The notes below the pieces were generated by a model, which ran no database searches, was not told where the DNA came from, and was given only the letters and a program-made list of their open reading frames with translations. The position numbers and the translations under genes are program-made. A stretch of 64,000 nt of DNA from Asanoa sp040676615 (lineage in GTDB: Bacteria; Actinomycetota; Actinomycetes; Mycobacteriales; Micromonosporaceae): the NCBI RefSeq assembly GCF_040676615.1, contig NZ_JBFAPI010000002.1:434001-498000 (forward strand), given 5' to 3'. Positions 7,709 to 15,492 of this stretch are shown piece after piece. Numbering within the stretch: position 1 is the stretch's first letter; every line of letters begins with the position of its first letter.

Positions 7709-9025
7709 GTGACGACGGCGCGGGTCTACATCGCCAGGCTCGCCGGCCTACCGGTCTACGACCCCAACGGTGACCAGGTCGGCCGGATCCGTGACGCCGT
7801 CGCCCGGCTGCGCACCACCAACCGCCCGCCCCAGGTGGTGGGCCTGGTGGCCGAGATGACCAGCCGCCGCCGGATCTTCCTGCCGATGGGCCGGTTCACC
7901 TCGATCGACCCCGAGGCGGTCGTGCTCAACACCGGCATGCTGAACCTGCGGCGGTTCGAGAAGCGCCCCAACGAGCTGCTGGTCCTCGAAGACCTGCTCG
8001 ACCGCCGGGTCACGATCATGCCCGAGGAGACCCCCGGCACCGTGGTCGACCTGGCGATGGACACCAATCGCACCGGTGAGTGGTCGCTGGCCCGGGTCGC
8101 CGTGCGGCAGCCGAGCCGGCGGCTGACCCGCCGGGGCCAGCTCGTCGAGCTCGAATGGGACCGGGTCCGCGGGCTGATCGGGCTGACCGACACCCAGGGC
8201 ACCGCCGGCCTGCTGGCCGTGTTGGAGCAGATGCGCCCGGCCGACCTCGCCAACGCGCTGCAGGAGATGTCCGACACCCGGCGCAACGAGGTCGCCGCGG
8301 CCCTCGACGACGAGCGCCTCGCCGACGTGCTCAGCGAGTTGCCCGAACACGACCAGGTGGAGATCCTGGCCGTGCTCGACCAGGAACGGGCCGCCGACAT
8401 CCTGGAGGAGATGGACGCCGACGACGCGGCCGACCTGCTCGGTGAGCTACCCGGCCCCGACCGCCAGGCGCTGCTGGACCTGATGGAGCCCGACGAGGCC
8501 GAGCCGGTGCGGCAGCTGCTCAAATACGCGGCCGGCACGGCGGGCAGCGTGATGACCTCGGAGCCGGTGATCCTCACCCCGGACGCGACGGTCGCCGACG
8601 CGCTGGCCCGGATCCGCGAGCCGCAGCTTCCGCCGGCGGTGGCCGCGCAGGTCTTCGTCGCCCGGCCCCCGATGGCCACGCCGACCGGTCGCTACCTGGG
8701 CATGGTGCATTTCCAGAAACTGCTCCGGGAGCCCCCGTCGGAGATCATCGGCGGCGTCGTCGACAGCGGCATCAGCCCGTTGCGGCCAGAGACTCCACTG
8801 ATCGAGATCACCCGCCGGATGGCGATGTACGACCTGGTCGCGATGCCGGTCGTCGACGCAAACAACCGGCTCGTCGGCGCCGTGACGGTCGACGACGTGC
8901 TCGACCACACGCTGCCGCCGGACTGGCGCGACCGCGACGTGCCCGACGAGCCGCCCGCGTCGCCGGTGGCCGTGCCGCCGCGCGCGACGACGCCCAACGG
9001 GCGCAACGGCAACGCCGATGGCTGA
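7709..9025 (+). CDS. MgtE intracellular-domain/CBS protein without a channel domain
   Basis: A 438-residue soluble protein. Residues about 1-150 form PRC-barrel-like strands (YIARLAGLPVYDPNGDQVGR is the first, read as two parts). Residues about 165-275 are the MgtE_N superhelical domain with repeated ADVLSELPEHDQ and ADILEEMDADDAADLL motifs. Two CBS repeats follow (TAGSVMTSEPV and the AMPVVDANNRLVGAV half). The five transmembrane helices of a true MgtE Mg2+ channel are absent. Mycobacterial Rv1232c has a similar layout. It may sense Mg2+ or nucleotides, but its partner is unknown. The leaderless GTG is supported by TAGTCT. The stop overlaps the DUF1003 gene by 8 nt. Confidence 0.85.
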   Translation: MTTARVYIARLAGLPVYDPNGDQVGRIRDAVARLRTTNRPPQVVGLVAEMTSRRRIFLPMGRFTSIDPEAVVLNTGMLNLRRFEKRPNELLVLEDLLDRRVTIMPEETPGTVVDLAMDTNRTGEWSLARVAVRQPSRRLTRRGQLVELEWDRVRGLIGLTDTQGTAGLLAVLEQMRPADLANALQEMSDTRRNEVAAALDDERLADVLSELPEHDQVEILAVLDQERAADILEEMDADDAADLLGELPGPDRQALLDLMEPDEAEPVRQLLKYAAGTAGSVMTSEPVILTPDATVADALARIREPQLPPAVAAQVFVARPPMATPTGRYLGMVHFQKLLREPPSEIIGGVVDSGISPLRPETPLIEITRRMAMYDLVAMPVVDANNRLVGAVTVDDVLDHTLPPDWRDRDVPDEPPASPVAVPPRATTPNGRNGNADG

Positions 9026-9563
9026 GCCCCGGCAGGCACCGCGGCTCGACCAGCCGCGCGAGCCGCGCCGGCTCAAGCTCCCCCGCTTCGACCCGGAGTC
9101 GTTCGGCCGCTGGTCGGAGGCGATCGCCCGGGCCCTCGGCACCGCGCGGTTCCTGGTCTACATGAGCGTGTTCATCCTGCTCTGGGTGGGCTGGAACACA
9201 CTGGCGCCGTCGGGGTGGCGCTTCGACCCGTACACCTTCACGTTCCTGACCTTGATCCTGTCGTTGCAGGCGTCCTACGCGGCGCCGCTGATCCTGCTCG
9301 CGCAGAACCGGCAGGCCGACCGCGACCGGCTCTCGCTGGAGGAGGACCGGCGGCGGGCGGCGGCGCAGAAGGCCGACACCGAATACCTCACCCGGGAGAT
9401 CGCGTCGCTGCGGCTCGCGATCGGTGAGGTCGCCACCCGTGACTTCCTGCGGTCCGAGCTGGGTCGCCTGGCCGAGGAACTAGAGGACCGGCAGCGGGGC
9501 AAGAAGAAGCGGTCGAAGGCGCCCAGTGGTGAGCCCGACGACCACGCCGACACCGACGCCTGA
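9018..9563 (+). CDS. DUF1003 membrane protein
   Basis: A 181-residue DUF1003 protein. After a basic N-terminus (DQPREPRRLKLPRFD) come two membrane helices, FLVYMSVFILLWVGWNTL and TFLTLILSLQASYAAPLILL, separated by the conserved short loop with FDPYTF. A coiled-coil cytoplasmic tail follows (DRLSLEEDRRRAAAQKAD onwards) and ends in a Lys/Asp-rich segment. It starts inside the MgtE-like gene (ATGGCTGA overlap), so both are translated together. This gene pair is conserved in actinobacteria next to mrp, and a shared role at the membrane is likely. Molecular function is unknown. Confidence 0.85.
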   Translation: MAEPRQAPRLDQPREPRRLKLPRFDPESFGRWSEAIARALGTARFLVYMSVFILLWVGWNTLAPSGWRFDPYTFTFLTLILSLQASYAAPLILLAQNRQADRDRLSLEEDRRRAAAQKADTEYLTREIASLRLAIGEVATRDFLRSELGRLAEELEDRQRGKKKRSKAPSGEPDDHADTDA

Positions 9564-9588
9564 CCCGACCGCGTCCGCGACATACAGT
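9560..9588 (+). promoter_or_regulatory. Leaderless mrp promoter
   Basis: CTGACC (9560-9565) and TACAGT (9583-9588) are 17 bp apart and the ATG lies 6 nt downstream of the -10, so transcript and reading frame should begin together. Confidence 0.55.
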
Positions 9589-9594
9589 TGCACC

Positions 9595-10740
9595 ATGTCT
9601 GCACCTGCCACGTCTCGTGAGGAAGCCATCCAGGCCGCCCTCGCCACGGTCGAAGACCCGGAGATCCACCGCCCGATCACCGACCTGGGCATGGTCAAAT
9701 CCTTCAAGATCGACGAAGACGGGCTCGTTCTGGTCGAGCTGTTGCTGACCGTTGCCGGCTGCCCCTTGCGCGACAAGCTGCGCACCGACATCACCAGTGC
9801 GGTCACGGCGGTCCCCGGGGTGCGCGGCGTGGAAATCGACTTCGGCGTGATGAGCGCCGAGCAGCGCCAGGACCTGCAGACCCGGCTCCGTGGCGGTGGC
9901 GGCGCCGAGCCGGTGATCCCCTTCGCCCAGCCCGGATCCCGCACCCGGGTGTACGCGATCGCCAGCGGCAAGGGCGGCGTCGGCAAGTCGAGCGTCACCG
10001 TCAACCTGGCCGCCGCGCTGGCCGCCCGCGGCCTCTCGGTCGGGGTGGTCGACGCCGACATCTACGGCCATTCGGTGCCCCGGATGCTGGGCGCGGCCGG
10101 CCGGCCCACCCGGGTCGAAGACATGATCATGCCGCCGGAAGCGCACGGCGTAAAGGTGATCTCGATCGGCATGTTCACCGCGCAGAACGCGGCGGTGGTC
10201 TGGCGCGGTCCGATGCTGCACCGGGCGCTCCAGCAGTTCCTCGCCGACGTCTACTGGGGCGACCTCGACGTGCTGCTGCTCGACCTGCCGCCGGGCACCG
10301 GTGACGTGGCCATCTCGCTGGCCCAACTGCTGCCCAGCGCCGAGATCCTGGTGGTCACCACCCCGCAGCTCGCAGCGGCCGAGGTCGCCGAGCGGGCCGG
10401 CGCGATCTCGCTGCAGACCCACCAGCGCCTGATCGGCGTCGTGGAGAACATGTCGTGGCTGGAACTGCCCACCGGCGAGCGGATGGAGATCTTCGGCTCC
10501 GGCGGTGGCGCGGTGGTGGCCGAGAAGCTCAGCCGCACGCTCGGCGCCGAGGTGCCGCTGCTGGGTCAGATCCCGCTCGACACCCGGGTCCGGGAATCGG
10601 GCGACGCCGGCCTGCCGATCGTGCTCTCGGAGCCCACCGCCCCGGCCGCCCAGGCCATCTCGGCGGTCGCCGACCGGCTCGCGGTGCGGCGCGACTCCCT
10701 GATCGGCAAGTCGCTGGGCCTGCGCCCGGCGGGTCGCTGA
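9595..10740 (+). CDS. mrp: Mrp/ApbC-type P-loop ATPase with MIP18 domain
   Basis: A 381-residue Fe-S cluster carrier homologue. Residues about 1-95 form a MIP18 (DUF59) domain with TVAGCPLRDKL. From about 118 on there is the deviant Walker A of the MinD/Mrp family (SGKGGVGKSSVTVN), then DADIYGHS and DLPPGTGD. In classical Mrp/NBP35 proteins a CxxC follows the ENMS motif. Here the stretch is ENMSWLELPTGERMEIFG with no cysteine, as in the mycobacterial homologue. The ATG at 9595 is leaderless, with TACAGT at 9583-9588 and a CTGACC -35 17 bp before it. The frame is also open from 9526 but that part overlaps the DUF1003 gene. Confidence 0.9.
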   Translation: MSAPATSREEAIQAALATVEDPEIHRPITDLGMVKSFKIDEDGLVLVELLLTVAGCPLRDKLRTDITSAVTAVPGVRGVEIDFGVMSAEQRQDLQTRLRGGGGAEPVIPFAQPGSRTRVYAIASGKGGVGKSSVTVNLAAALAARGLSVGVVDADIYGHSVPRMLGAAGRPTRVEDMIMPPEAHGVKVISIGMFTAQNAAVVWRGPMLHRALQQFLADVYWGDLDVLLLDLPPGTGDVAISLAQLLPSAEILVVTTPQLAAAEVAERAGAISLQTHQRLIGVVENMSWLELPTGERMEIFGSGGGAVVAEKLSRTLGAEVPLLGQIPLDTRVRESGDAGLPIVLSEPTAPAAQAISAVADRLAVRRDSLIGKSLGLRPAGR

Positions 10741-10746
10741 CGGGCT

Positions 10747-11166
10747 CTACGTAAAGTCGTCGAACGAGCGGCGCGGCGGCGGGGTGCTCGCCGCCGTGTC
10801 GGTGACCGGCTTGCGGGTCGCTGACTTGAGGTCGGCGGCCTGCGCCACGTCTTTGAGATCCTGGTGCACGCCGCTGAGGTCGGACTTGGCGTCTTCGAAC
10901 ATCTTCTGCAGCGGCTTGCGCAGGTTCTCCTGCTCTTCCTCGCTCAGCAGGTGCTTGCGGATGAACGCCTTCGGGTGCAGGTCTTCGAGCTGGATGTCGG
11001 TGCCGAGCTCGCGGCTCAGGTCACCGGTCGCGTTGCTGGCCATCCGGCGCAGGTTGCGAACCATCCGCAGGCCGTCGCTGATCACGTTGGGCAGCTTGTC
11101 GCCGAAGATCAACAGGGCCACCAGGATCAGGAGACCGATCTCCCACCAGTTGAGGTTTTCGAACAC
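10747..11166 (-). CDS. tatB: Sec-independent translocase subunit TatB
   Basis: A 139-residue TatB. The N-terminus FENLNWWEIGLLILVALLIFG is a single short helix (split as FENLNWWEIG and LLILVALLIFG) followed by the conserved Phe-Gly-x-Lys-Leu-Pro hinge (FGDKLPNVI). An amphipathic helix and a charged tail complete the protein. With TatC it forms the receptor for twin-arginine substrates at the inner membrane. The GTG start is supported by GGAGG 6 nt upstream. It follows htrA on the same strand with a 76-nt gap, as in mycobacteria, and is convergent with mrp. Confidence 0.92.
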   Translation of the reverse strand: MFENLNWWEIGLLILVALLIFGDKLPNVISDGLRMVRNLRRMASNATGDLSRELGTDIQLEDLHPKAFIRKHLLSEEEQENLRKPLQKMFEDAKSDLSGVHQDLKDVAQAADLKSATRKPVTDTAASTPPPRRSFDDFT

Positions 11167-11242
11167 CCGGGCCTCCCTCTTGCGATCCCCGGCGCAACCA
11201 TACGCGCGGCCCGCGCCGGAAGGGAACGCCCCGGGACCCCGG

Positions 11243-12772
11243 CTACTGGGCGTCTGCGGCCAACGTCACTGACGCGGTCTGGGTCTCCGAGCCACGCCGG
11301 TACTCGACCGTGACGACGGCGCCCGGCGCGTATTTGCGGACCAACGCGATCAGGTCGGTGGCCTCTTCCAGCGGGTGCCGGTCGATCCGGGTCACCACGT
11401 CACCGGCCCGCAACCCGGCGGACGCCGCCGGGCCACCCGGCTCGACCGTGTCGAGGCGCACCCCGGTGCCGGTGGTGCGGCCGCTGGTGACCTTGGCCCC
11501 GATCACCGTGCGGCGGGCCTTGCCGGTGTCGATGATGTCCTGCGCCACCCGCTTCGCCTGGTTGATCGGGATGGCGAAGGCCAGGCCGATGTTGCCGGCG
11601 CTCTGCTCGTCGGCGGCCAGCGATTTGATCACCGCGTTGACGCCGATCACCCGGCCACCGCCGTCGACCAGCGGGCCGCCGGAGTTGCCCTGGTTGACCG
11701 CCGCGTCGGTCTGGATCGCCGCGTAGTAGCGGACCGGACCGCCCGGGTCGCCGGCCTGGATCGTACGGTCGACGGCGCTGACGATGCCCGAGGTGACCGT
11801 GTTGGCCAGCGCCAGCGGCGACCCGATGGCCAGCACCGGGTCGCCGACCGCGATCGCGTCGGAGTCGCCGAACTGCACCGGTGTCAGGCCGTCCTTGGCC
11901 AGCTTGATCACCGCGATGTCGGATTCCGGGTCTTGCCCGACCAGCTTGGCCGACACGGTGTTGCCGTCGCTGAACACGGCGGTGAAGGTCTGCGTGCCAC
12001 CGCCCTCGACCACGTGGTCGTTGGTGATCACATAGCCGTCGGGCGACACCACGAACCCGGAACCGAGGCTCGAACCGGCGCTCGACGCCACCCGCACCGT
12101 GACCACGCTGGGCAGCAGCCGCGCGGCGACGCCGGCCAGCGAGTCGGGCGGGCGGTTGGCGGCGGCCGGCGGTGAGGCGCCGTTGCCGCCGAGCGCGGTG
12201 TGGCTGCCGCCGATGCCGTTGCGGGCCGCGAACGCGTAGCCGAGCGAGCCGCCGAGCAGGCCGGCAAGAAGCGCGGAGACCACGGCGACGAGCAGCACCG
12301 AGCGGTTGCCGGGCGGCCGCGGCGCGTCGGGGTCGACGACGGGTTCCGGCTCGGCCGCGCCGGTCGTGGTCGGTCGCAACACGACCGCGGCCGGTGCGTG
12401 CGGGTCGCGCCACGGGTCGCCGAGGGCGTCGGACCACCACGGGCTGGCCGGCACACTGCCGGCGTTGTAGGGCACCGGGCGGGCCGGCACGCTGCCGGGG
12501 TTGTAGGGCATCGGGCTGGTCGGCTCGCTGCCGGCGTTGTAGGGCACCGGGCTGGCCGGCGCGCTGCCGGGGTTGTAGGGCGTCGGGCTGGTCGGCGCGG
12601 CACCCGCACCGGGCGGCATCGGCCCGTGGTTGGCTGGCGTGGGCCCGTGGCTGGCTGGCGACGGTCCGTGGCTGGGTGGGATCGGCCCGTGGCTGGGTGG
12701 CGTGGCGCCCGGGACCGGCTGGCCCGTGGGCCGGCCGCCGCCAGGCTGCTGCCAATTCCAGCCGTCGGTCAC
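11243..12772 (-). CDS. htrA: HtrA/DegP-like membrane serine protease
   Basis: A 509-residue S1C protease for envelope protein quality control. The N-terminal 150 residues are a Pro/Gly/Ser-rich cytoplasmic segment with two sets of tandem repeats. A single membrane helix (about 158-182, LLVAVVSALLAGLLGG) follows. The extracytoplasmic chymotrypsin-fold domain has His253 (TNDHVVEG), Asp285 (ESDIAVIKL) and Ser364 (NQGNSGGPLV). A PDZ domain (about 430-505, with GPAASAGLRAGDVV) ends it. The GTG at 12772 with GGGAGG is preferred over an ATG at 12796. In mycobacteria sigE and rseA would lie directly upstream, but they are not here. Confidence 0.92.
   Translation of the reverse strand: MTDGWNWQQPGGGRPTGQPVPGATPPSHGPIPPSHGPSPASHGPTPANHGPMPPGAGAAPTSPTPYNPGSAPASPVPYNAGSEPTSPMPYNPGSVPARPVPYNAGSVPASPWWSDALGDPWRDPHAPAAVVLRPTTTGAAEPEPVVDPDAPRPPGNRSVLLVAVVSALLAGLLGGSLGYAFAARNGIGGSHTALGGNGASPPAAANRPPDSLAGVAARLLPSVVTVRVASSAGSSLGSGFVVSPDGYVITNDHVVEGGGTQTFTAVFSDGNTVSAKLVGQDPESDIAVIKLAKDGLTPVQFGDSDAIAVGDPVLAIGSPLALANTVTSGIVSAVDRTIQAGDPGGPVRYYAAIQTDAAVNQGNSGGPLVDGGGRVIGVNAVIKSLAADEQSAGNIGLAFAIPINQAKRVAQDIIDTGKARRTVIGAKVTSGRTTGTGVRLDTVEPGGPAASAGLRAGDVVTRIDRHPLEEATDLIALVRKYAPGAVVTVEYRRGSETQTASVTLAADAQ
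12443..12586 (-). repeat. Four 36-bp tandem repeats in htrA
   Basis: Exactly 144 bp encode four copies of the 12-residue unit PxPYNxGSxPxx in the cytoplasmic N-terminal segment of HtrA. The copies alternate between YNPGS and YNAGS, so a two-unit (72-bp) duplication step is likely. Confidence 0.85.
12602..12706 (-). repeat. Five 21-bp tandem repeats in htrA
   Basis: A run of 105 bp encodes five degenerate heptads of the form xxPxSHG (ATPPSHG, PIPPSHG, PSPASHG, PTPANHG, PMPPGAG) just upstream of the 36-bp set. Copy number probably varies between strains. Confidence 0.8.
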
Positions 12773-12940
12773 ATCGCCTCCCGATCGCCCGCCCATTACC
12801 CCGACTCAAGGATTGCATGGATAGCTGAAGAGCATTCAGAAGTTGCCGAACGCCCAACCACCCGCCCGTCCATCCAACACCGACGGTGGGTTCTACGCTC
12901 ATACCCGGTCCCCCCGCTCCCCTCGCACGGAGGTTCACCC

Positions 12941-13582
12941 ATGGGCACCGCCGGCCCGACCACAGCGCAGGCGCTGCAGTTCGCCGACGCGTACCCGCCG
13001 GAGGACCTGGTGTTGCAGACCGCCCGGCGGCTCGCCGAGGAGGTGGGGCTGCCGTGCGTGTCGCCCGGCTCGGGCGCGGCGCTGCGGTTGCTCGCCGCCG
13101 CCGGCAACGCCCGCTCACTGGTGGAGATCGGCACCGGCACGGGGGTGAGCGGTGTCTGGCTGCTCCGCGGCATGCGCCCCGACGGCGTGCTGACCACGAT
13201 CGACGTGGAGAACGAACACCAGCGGGTGGCCCGGCGGATCTTCCAGGAGGCCGGGTTCGCGCCGTCGCGTACCCGGATCATCACCGGGCGTGCGCTCGAC
13301 GTGCTGCCCCGGCTCACCGACCGGGGGTACGACCTGGTCTTCGTCGACGCCGACCCGACCGAGTACGCCGCCTGTGTCGCCGCCGCCGGCCGGCTGTTGC
13401 GGCCCGGCGGGGTGCTGGCCGTCAACAACGCGCTGGCCGGCGGCCGGATCGGTGACCCGGCCGCCCGCGACCCCGAGACCGTGCTGATCCGCGAGGTGGT
13501 CCGCGACCTGCGCGACGCCGACGACTGGGTGCCGGCGCTGCTACCCACCGGCGCCGGCCTGCTCACCGCCGTCCGCCGCTAG
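12941..13582 (+). CDS. O-methyltransferase (Rv1220c-like)
   Basis: A 213-residue SAM-dependent class I methyltransferase of the O-methyltransferase family 3 type. Motif I is VEIGTGTGVSG, followed by the acidic strand end TIDVE, the YDLVFVDAD motif and the LRPGGVLAVNN strand. The ATG is preceded by GGAGG with 7-nt spacing. Frames open further upstream are not supported. It diverges from htrA, as Rv1220c diverges from sigE-rseA-htrA in mycobacteria. The natural substrate is unknown. The stop is shared with pepA as CTAG. Confidence 0.88.
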   Translation: MGTAGPTTAQALQFADAYPPEDLVLQTARRLAEEVGLPCVSPGSGAALRLLAAAGNARSLVEIGTGTGVSGVWLLRGMRPDGVLTTIDVENEHQRVARRIFQEAGFAPSRTRIITGRALDVLPRLTDRGYDLVFVDADPTEYAACVAAAGRLLRPGGVLAVNNALAGGRIGDPAARDPETVLIREVVRDLRDADDWVPALLPTGAGLLTAVRR

Positions 13583-14994
13583 AAGTTGGCCAGCCAGCGC
13601 AGCAGCGTGCGTACGCCCCAGCCGGTGGCGCCCTTGGTCAGCTCGGAGCTGTCGCTGTCGACCCAGGACGGCGCCGACATGTCGATGTGGGCCCACCGGT
13701 CGCGCAGCGGCCCGGTGAACTCGGCCAGGTAGAGGGCGGCCATCACCGCACCGGCCCCGCCCTCGGAGGTCACGCTGCTCAGGTCGGCGACCTCGCTGCT
13801 GAGGAAGTCGCGGTAGTCGGTCGTCAGCGGCATCCGCCAGACCTGCTCCCCGGCGTCGGCCGCGGCGTCGCTGAGCGCCTTGACCAGCGCGTCGTTGTCG
13901 CTGAAGAGCGCGGCCGTGCGCTTGCCGAGCGCGACCGCGTTGGCGCCGGTCAGCGTCGCGAGGTCGACGATCAGGTCGGGCTCGAGCCGGGCGACCGCGT
14001 AGGCGAGCGCGTCGGCCAGGACCAGGCGGCCCTCGGCGTCGCTGTTGTTGCTCTCGCTCGTGCGGCCGCCCCAGTGCCGGATCACGTCGCCGGGCCGGTA
14101 GGCCGAGCCGCTGACCATGTTCTCGGCGAGCGGGGCGAGCGCCGTGATCCGCACCGGCAGGTCGAGGGCGGCGGCGCCGATCGTGGCGGCGATGATGGCC
14201 GCGGCGCCGCCCATGTCTTTGCGCATTAGCTTCATCGAGTCGCGCGGCTTGATCGAGATGCCGCCGGTGTCGAAGGTGATGCCCTTGCCGACCAGCACCA
14301 CGTGCTGGGACGCGCCCTCCGGCGCCCACGACATCTCGACCAGGCGGGGGCCGCGCGACGAACCGCCGCCGACGGCCAGGATGCCACCGAAGCCCTCGGC
14401 CGCCAGTTGCTCAGGGTCACGAACCGAGACGGTCAAGCCGGGGTACGCGGCCGCGGCCTCGGTGACCCGCTCGGCGAACCACTGCGGGGTCTTCACGTCG
14501 GACGGCATGTTGGTCAGGTCGCGCGCCAGCGTGGTGGCGGCCGCGGTGGCCCGGGCGGCGGCGAGCGCGGCCTCGTCGGCCGGGCCGGCCAGCAGCACCT
14601 CGGTGAGCTCAGGCGGGCCGTCGGCACGGGGGCCGGCGAGCCGGAACCGGTAGGAGCCGAGCAGGACACCCTCGGCGAACGCGCGGATGTCGGGGTCTTC
14701 GGCCGTCGGCAGGGCGACGGTGACCGAGGCGGTGCGGGCGGTGGAACGGGCCAGGCCCGCGCCGGCGGCGCGCCAGCCGCTCGCGCCCTCCCCGGCGCCG
14801 ACCAGCAGCACCTTCGACGGTCGTTGGGTCGGTCGGGGCAGCACCTCCACGGCGCCGGGCTTGCCGCTGTGCGTCGCGGCCATCGCGACCACGTCGTCGG
14901 GCAGGCCCTCGGTCAGCGGCGCGCCGGCCCGGATGGGCACGACGATCGTGTCGGCGTCGGCGTCTGCGGGGTCGATGAAACGGATTGTGGGCAC
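13579..14994 (-). CDS. pepA: Leucyl aminopeptidase (M17)
   Basis: A 471-residue M17 cytosolic exopeptidase that removes N-terminal residues in peptide turnover. The metal/catalytic motifs are present: VGKGITFDTGGISIKP (Lys and Asp ligands), MRKDMGGAAA, and NNSDAEGRLVLADAL, where the family usually has Asn-Thr-Asp-Ala-Glu-Gly-Arg, so Ser replaces Thr. The weaker N-terminal domain occupies about residues 1-160. The GTG start has GGGAGG 6 nt upstream. It lies convergent to the methyltransferase gene and upstream of nothing on its own strand except DUF3117, from which a hairpin separates it. Confidence 0.92.
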   Translation of the reverse strand: MPTIRFIDPADADADTIVVPIRAGAPLTEGLPDDVVAMAATHSGKPGAVEVLPRPTQRPSKVLLVGAGEGASGWRAAGAGLARSTARTASVTVALPTAEDPDIRAFAEGVLLGSYRFRLAGPRADGPPELTEVLLAGPADEAALAAARATAAATTLARDLTNMPSDVKTPQWFAERVTEAAAAYPGLTVSVRDPEQLAAEGFGGILAVGGGSSRGPRLVEMSWAPEGASQHVVLVGKGITFDTGGISIKPRDSMKLMRKDMGGAAAIIAATIGAAALDLPVRITALAPLAENMVSGSAYRPGDVIRHWGGRTSESNNSDAEGRLVLADALAYAVARLEPDLIVDLATLTGANAVALGKRTAALFSDNDALVKALSDAAADAGEQVWRMPLTTDYRDFLSSEVADLSSVTSEGGAGAVMAALYLAEFTGPLRDRWAHIDMSAPSWVDSDSSELTKGATGWGVRTLLRWLANF

Positions 14995-15060
14995 GCCGGC
15001 CTCCCGGGCTCTGTGCTGTGGAACTGGTGTCGCTTCGAGACTGTGTCGCTGAACAAGGAG

Positions 15061-15095
15061 GCCCGCCGGCAGCCCGGGTGGGCGTGCCGGCGGGC
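15061..15095 (-). terminator. Hairpin terminator after the DUF3117 gene
   Basis: GCCCGCCGGCA (15061-15071) and TGCCGGCGGGC (15085-15095) form an 11-bp perfect stem with a 13-nt loop, 12 nt past the DUF3117 stop. There is no U-tract, as is usual in actinobacteria. Confidence 0.65.
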
Positions 15096-15106
15096 GCGGT
15101 CGGACG

Positions 15107-15274
15107 TCAGCCGGCGGCGGTCTTCAGTGCGTCACCGAGCGCGTTGGCCTCGTCAGGGGTCATCTCAACGACGAGCCGCCCTCCGCCTTCCAGCGGAACC
15201 CGCATCACGATGCCCCGGCCCTCCTTGGTGACCTCCAGCGGACCATCGCCCGTCCGCGGCTTCATCGCCGCCAT
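15107..15274 (-). CDS. DUF3117 small protein
   Basis: A 55-residue protein beginning MAAMKPRTGDGPLEVTKEG and ending MTPDEANALGDALKTAAG. This is the DUF3117 family, nearly invariant in actinobacteria (mycobacterial Rv1211 region). Its role is unknown. The predicted fold is a short beta sheet (GRGIVMRVPLEGGGRLVVEM) plus one helix. The ATG has GGGGAGA about 6 nt upstream. It stands alone between a terminator hairpin and the PaaX gene, with its promoter in the divergent 218-bp gap. Confidence 0.85.
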   Translation of the reverse strand: MAAMKPRTGDGPLEVTKEGRGIVMRVPLEGGGRLVVEMTPDEANALGDALKTAAG

Positions 15275-15443
15275 GTTGTCTCCCCTCAGACTCGCCAGGG
15301 TGGTGGGTTATCCCACAGCCACTTCGTTACAGCGGCACCACGCTACGGCCCGTGGCACCGTATTACCCGAGGGCGCCTCGCAGGGCGCCGACCAATGATT
15401 TTCCCTGATAACCACCGCTGGACCCAAACCGAGGCGGTATTGA

Positions 15444-15482
15444 TGTGACAGCATCTAGCTTATCTTGAAAGTGGCTGTCACA
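15444..15482 (+). promoter_or_regulatory. Perfect 9-bp inverted repeat before paaX (candidate autoregulatory operator)
   Basis: TGTGACAGC (15444-15452) and GCTGTCACA (15474-15482) are exact inverted copies whose centres are 30 bp apart, three helical turns. The second arm ends 10 nt before the ATG and the repeat brackets a possible -10 TATCTT. Spacing and position suit a dimeric regulator acting on its own promoter. Confidence 0.6.
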
Positions 15483-15492
15483 ATGTGCGGTC

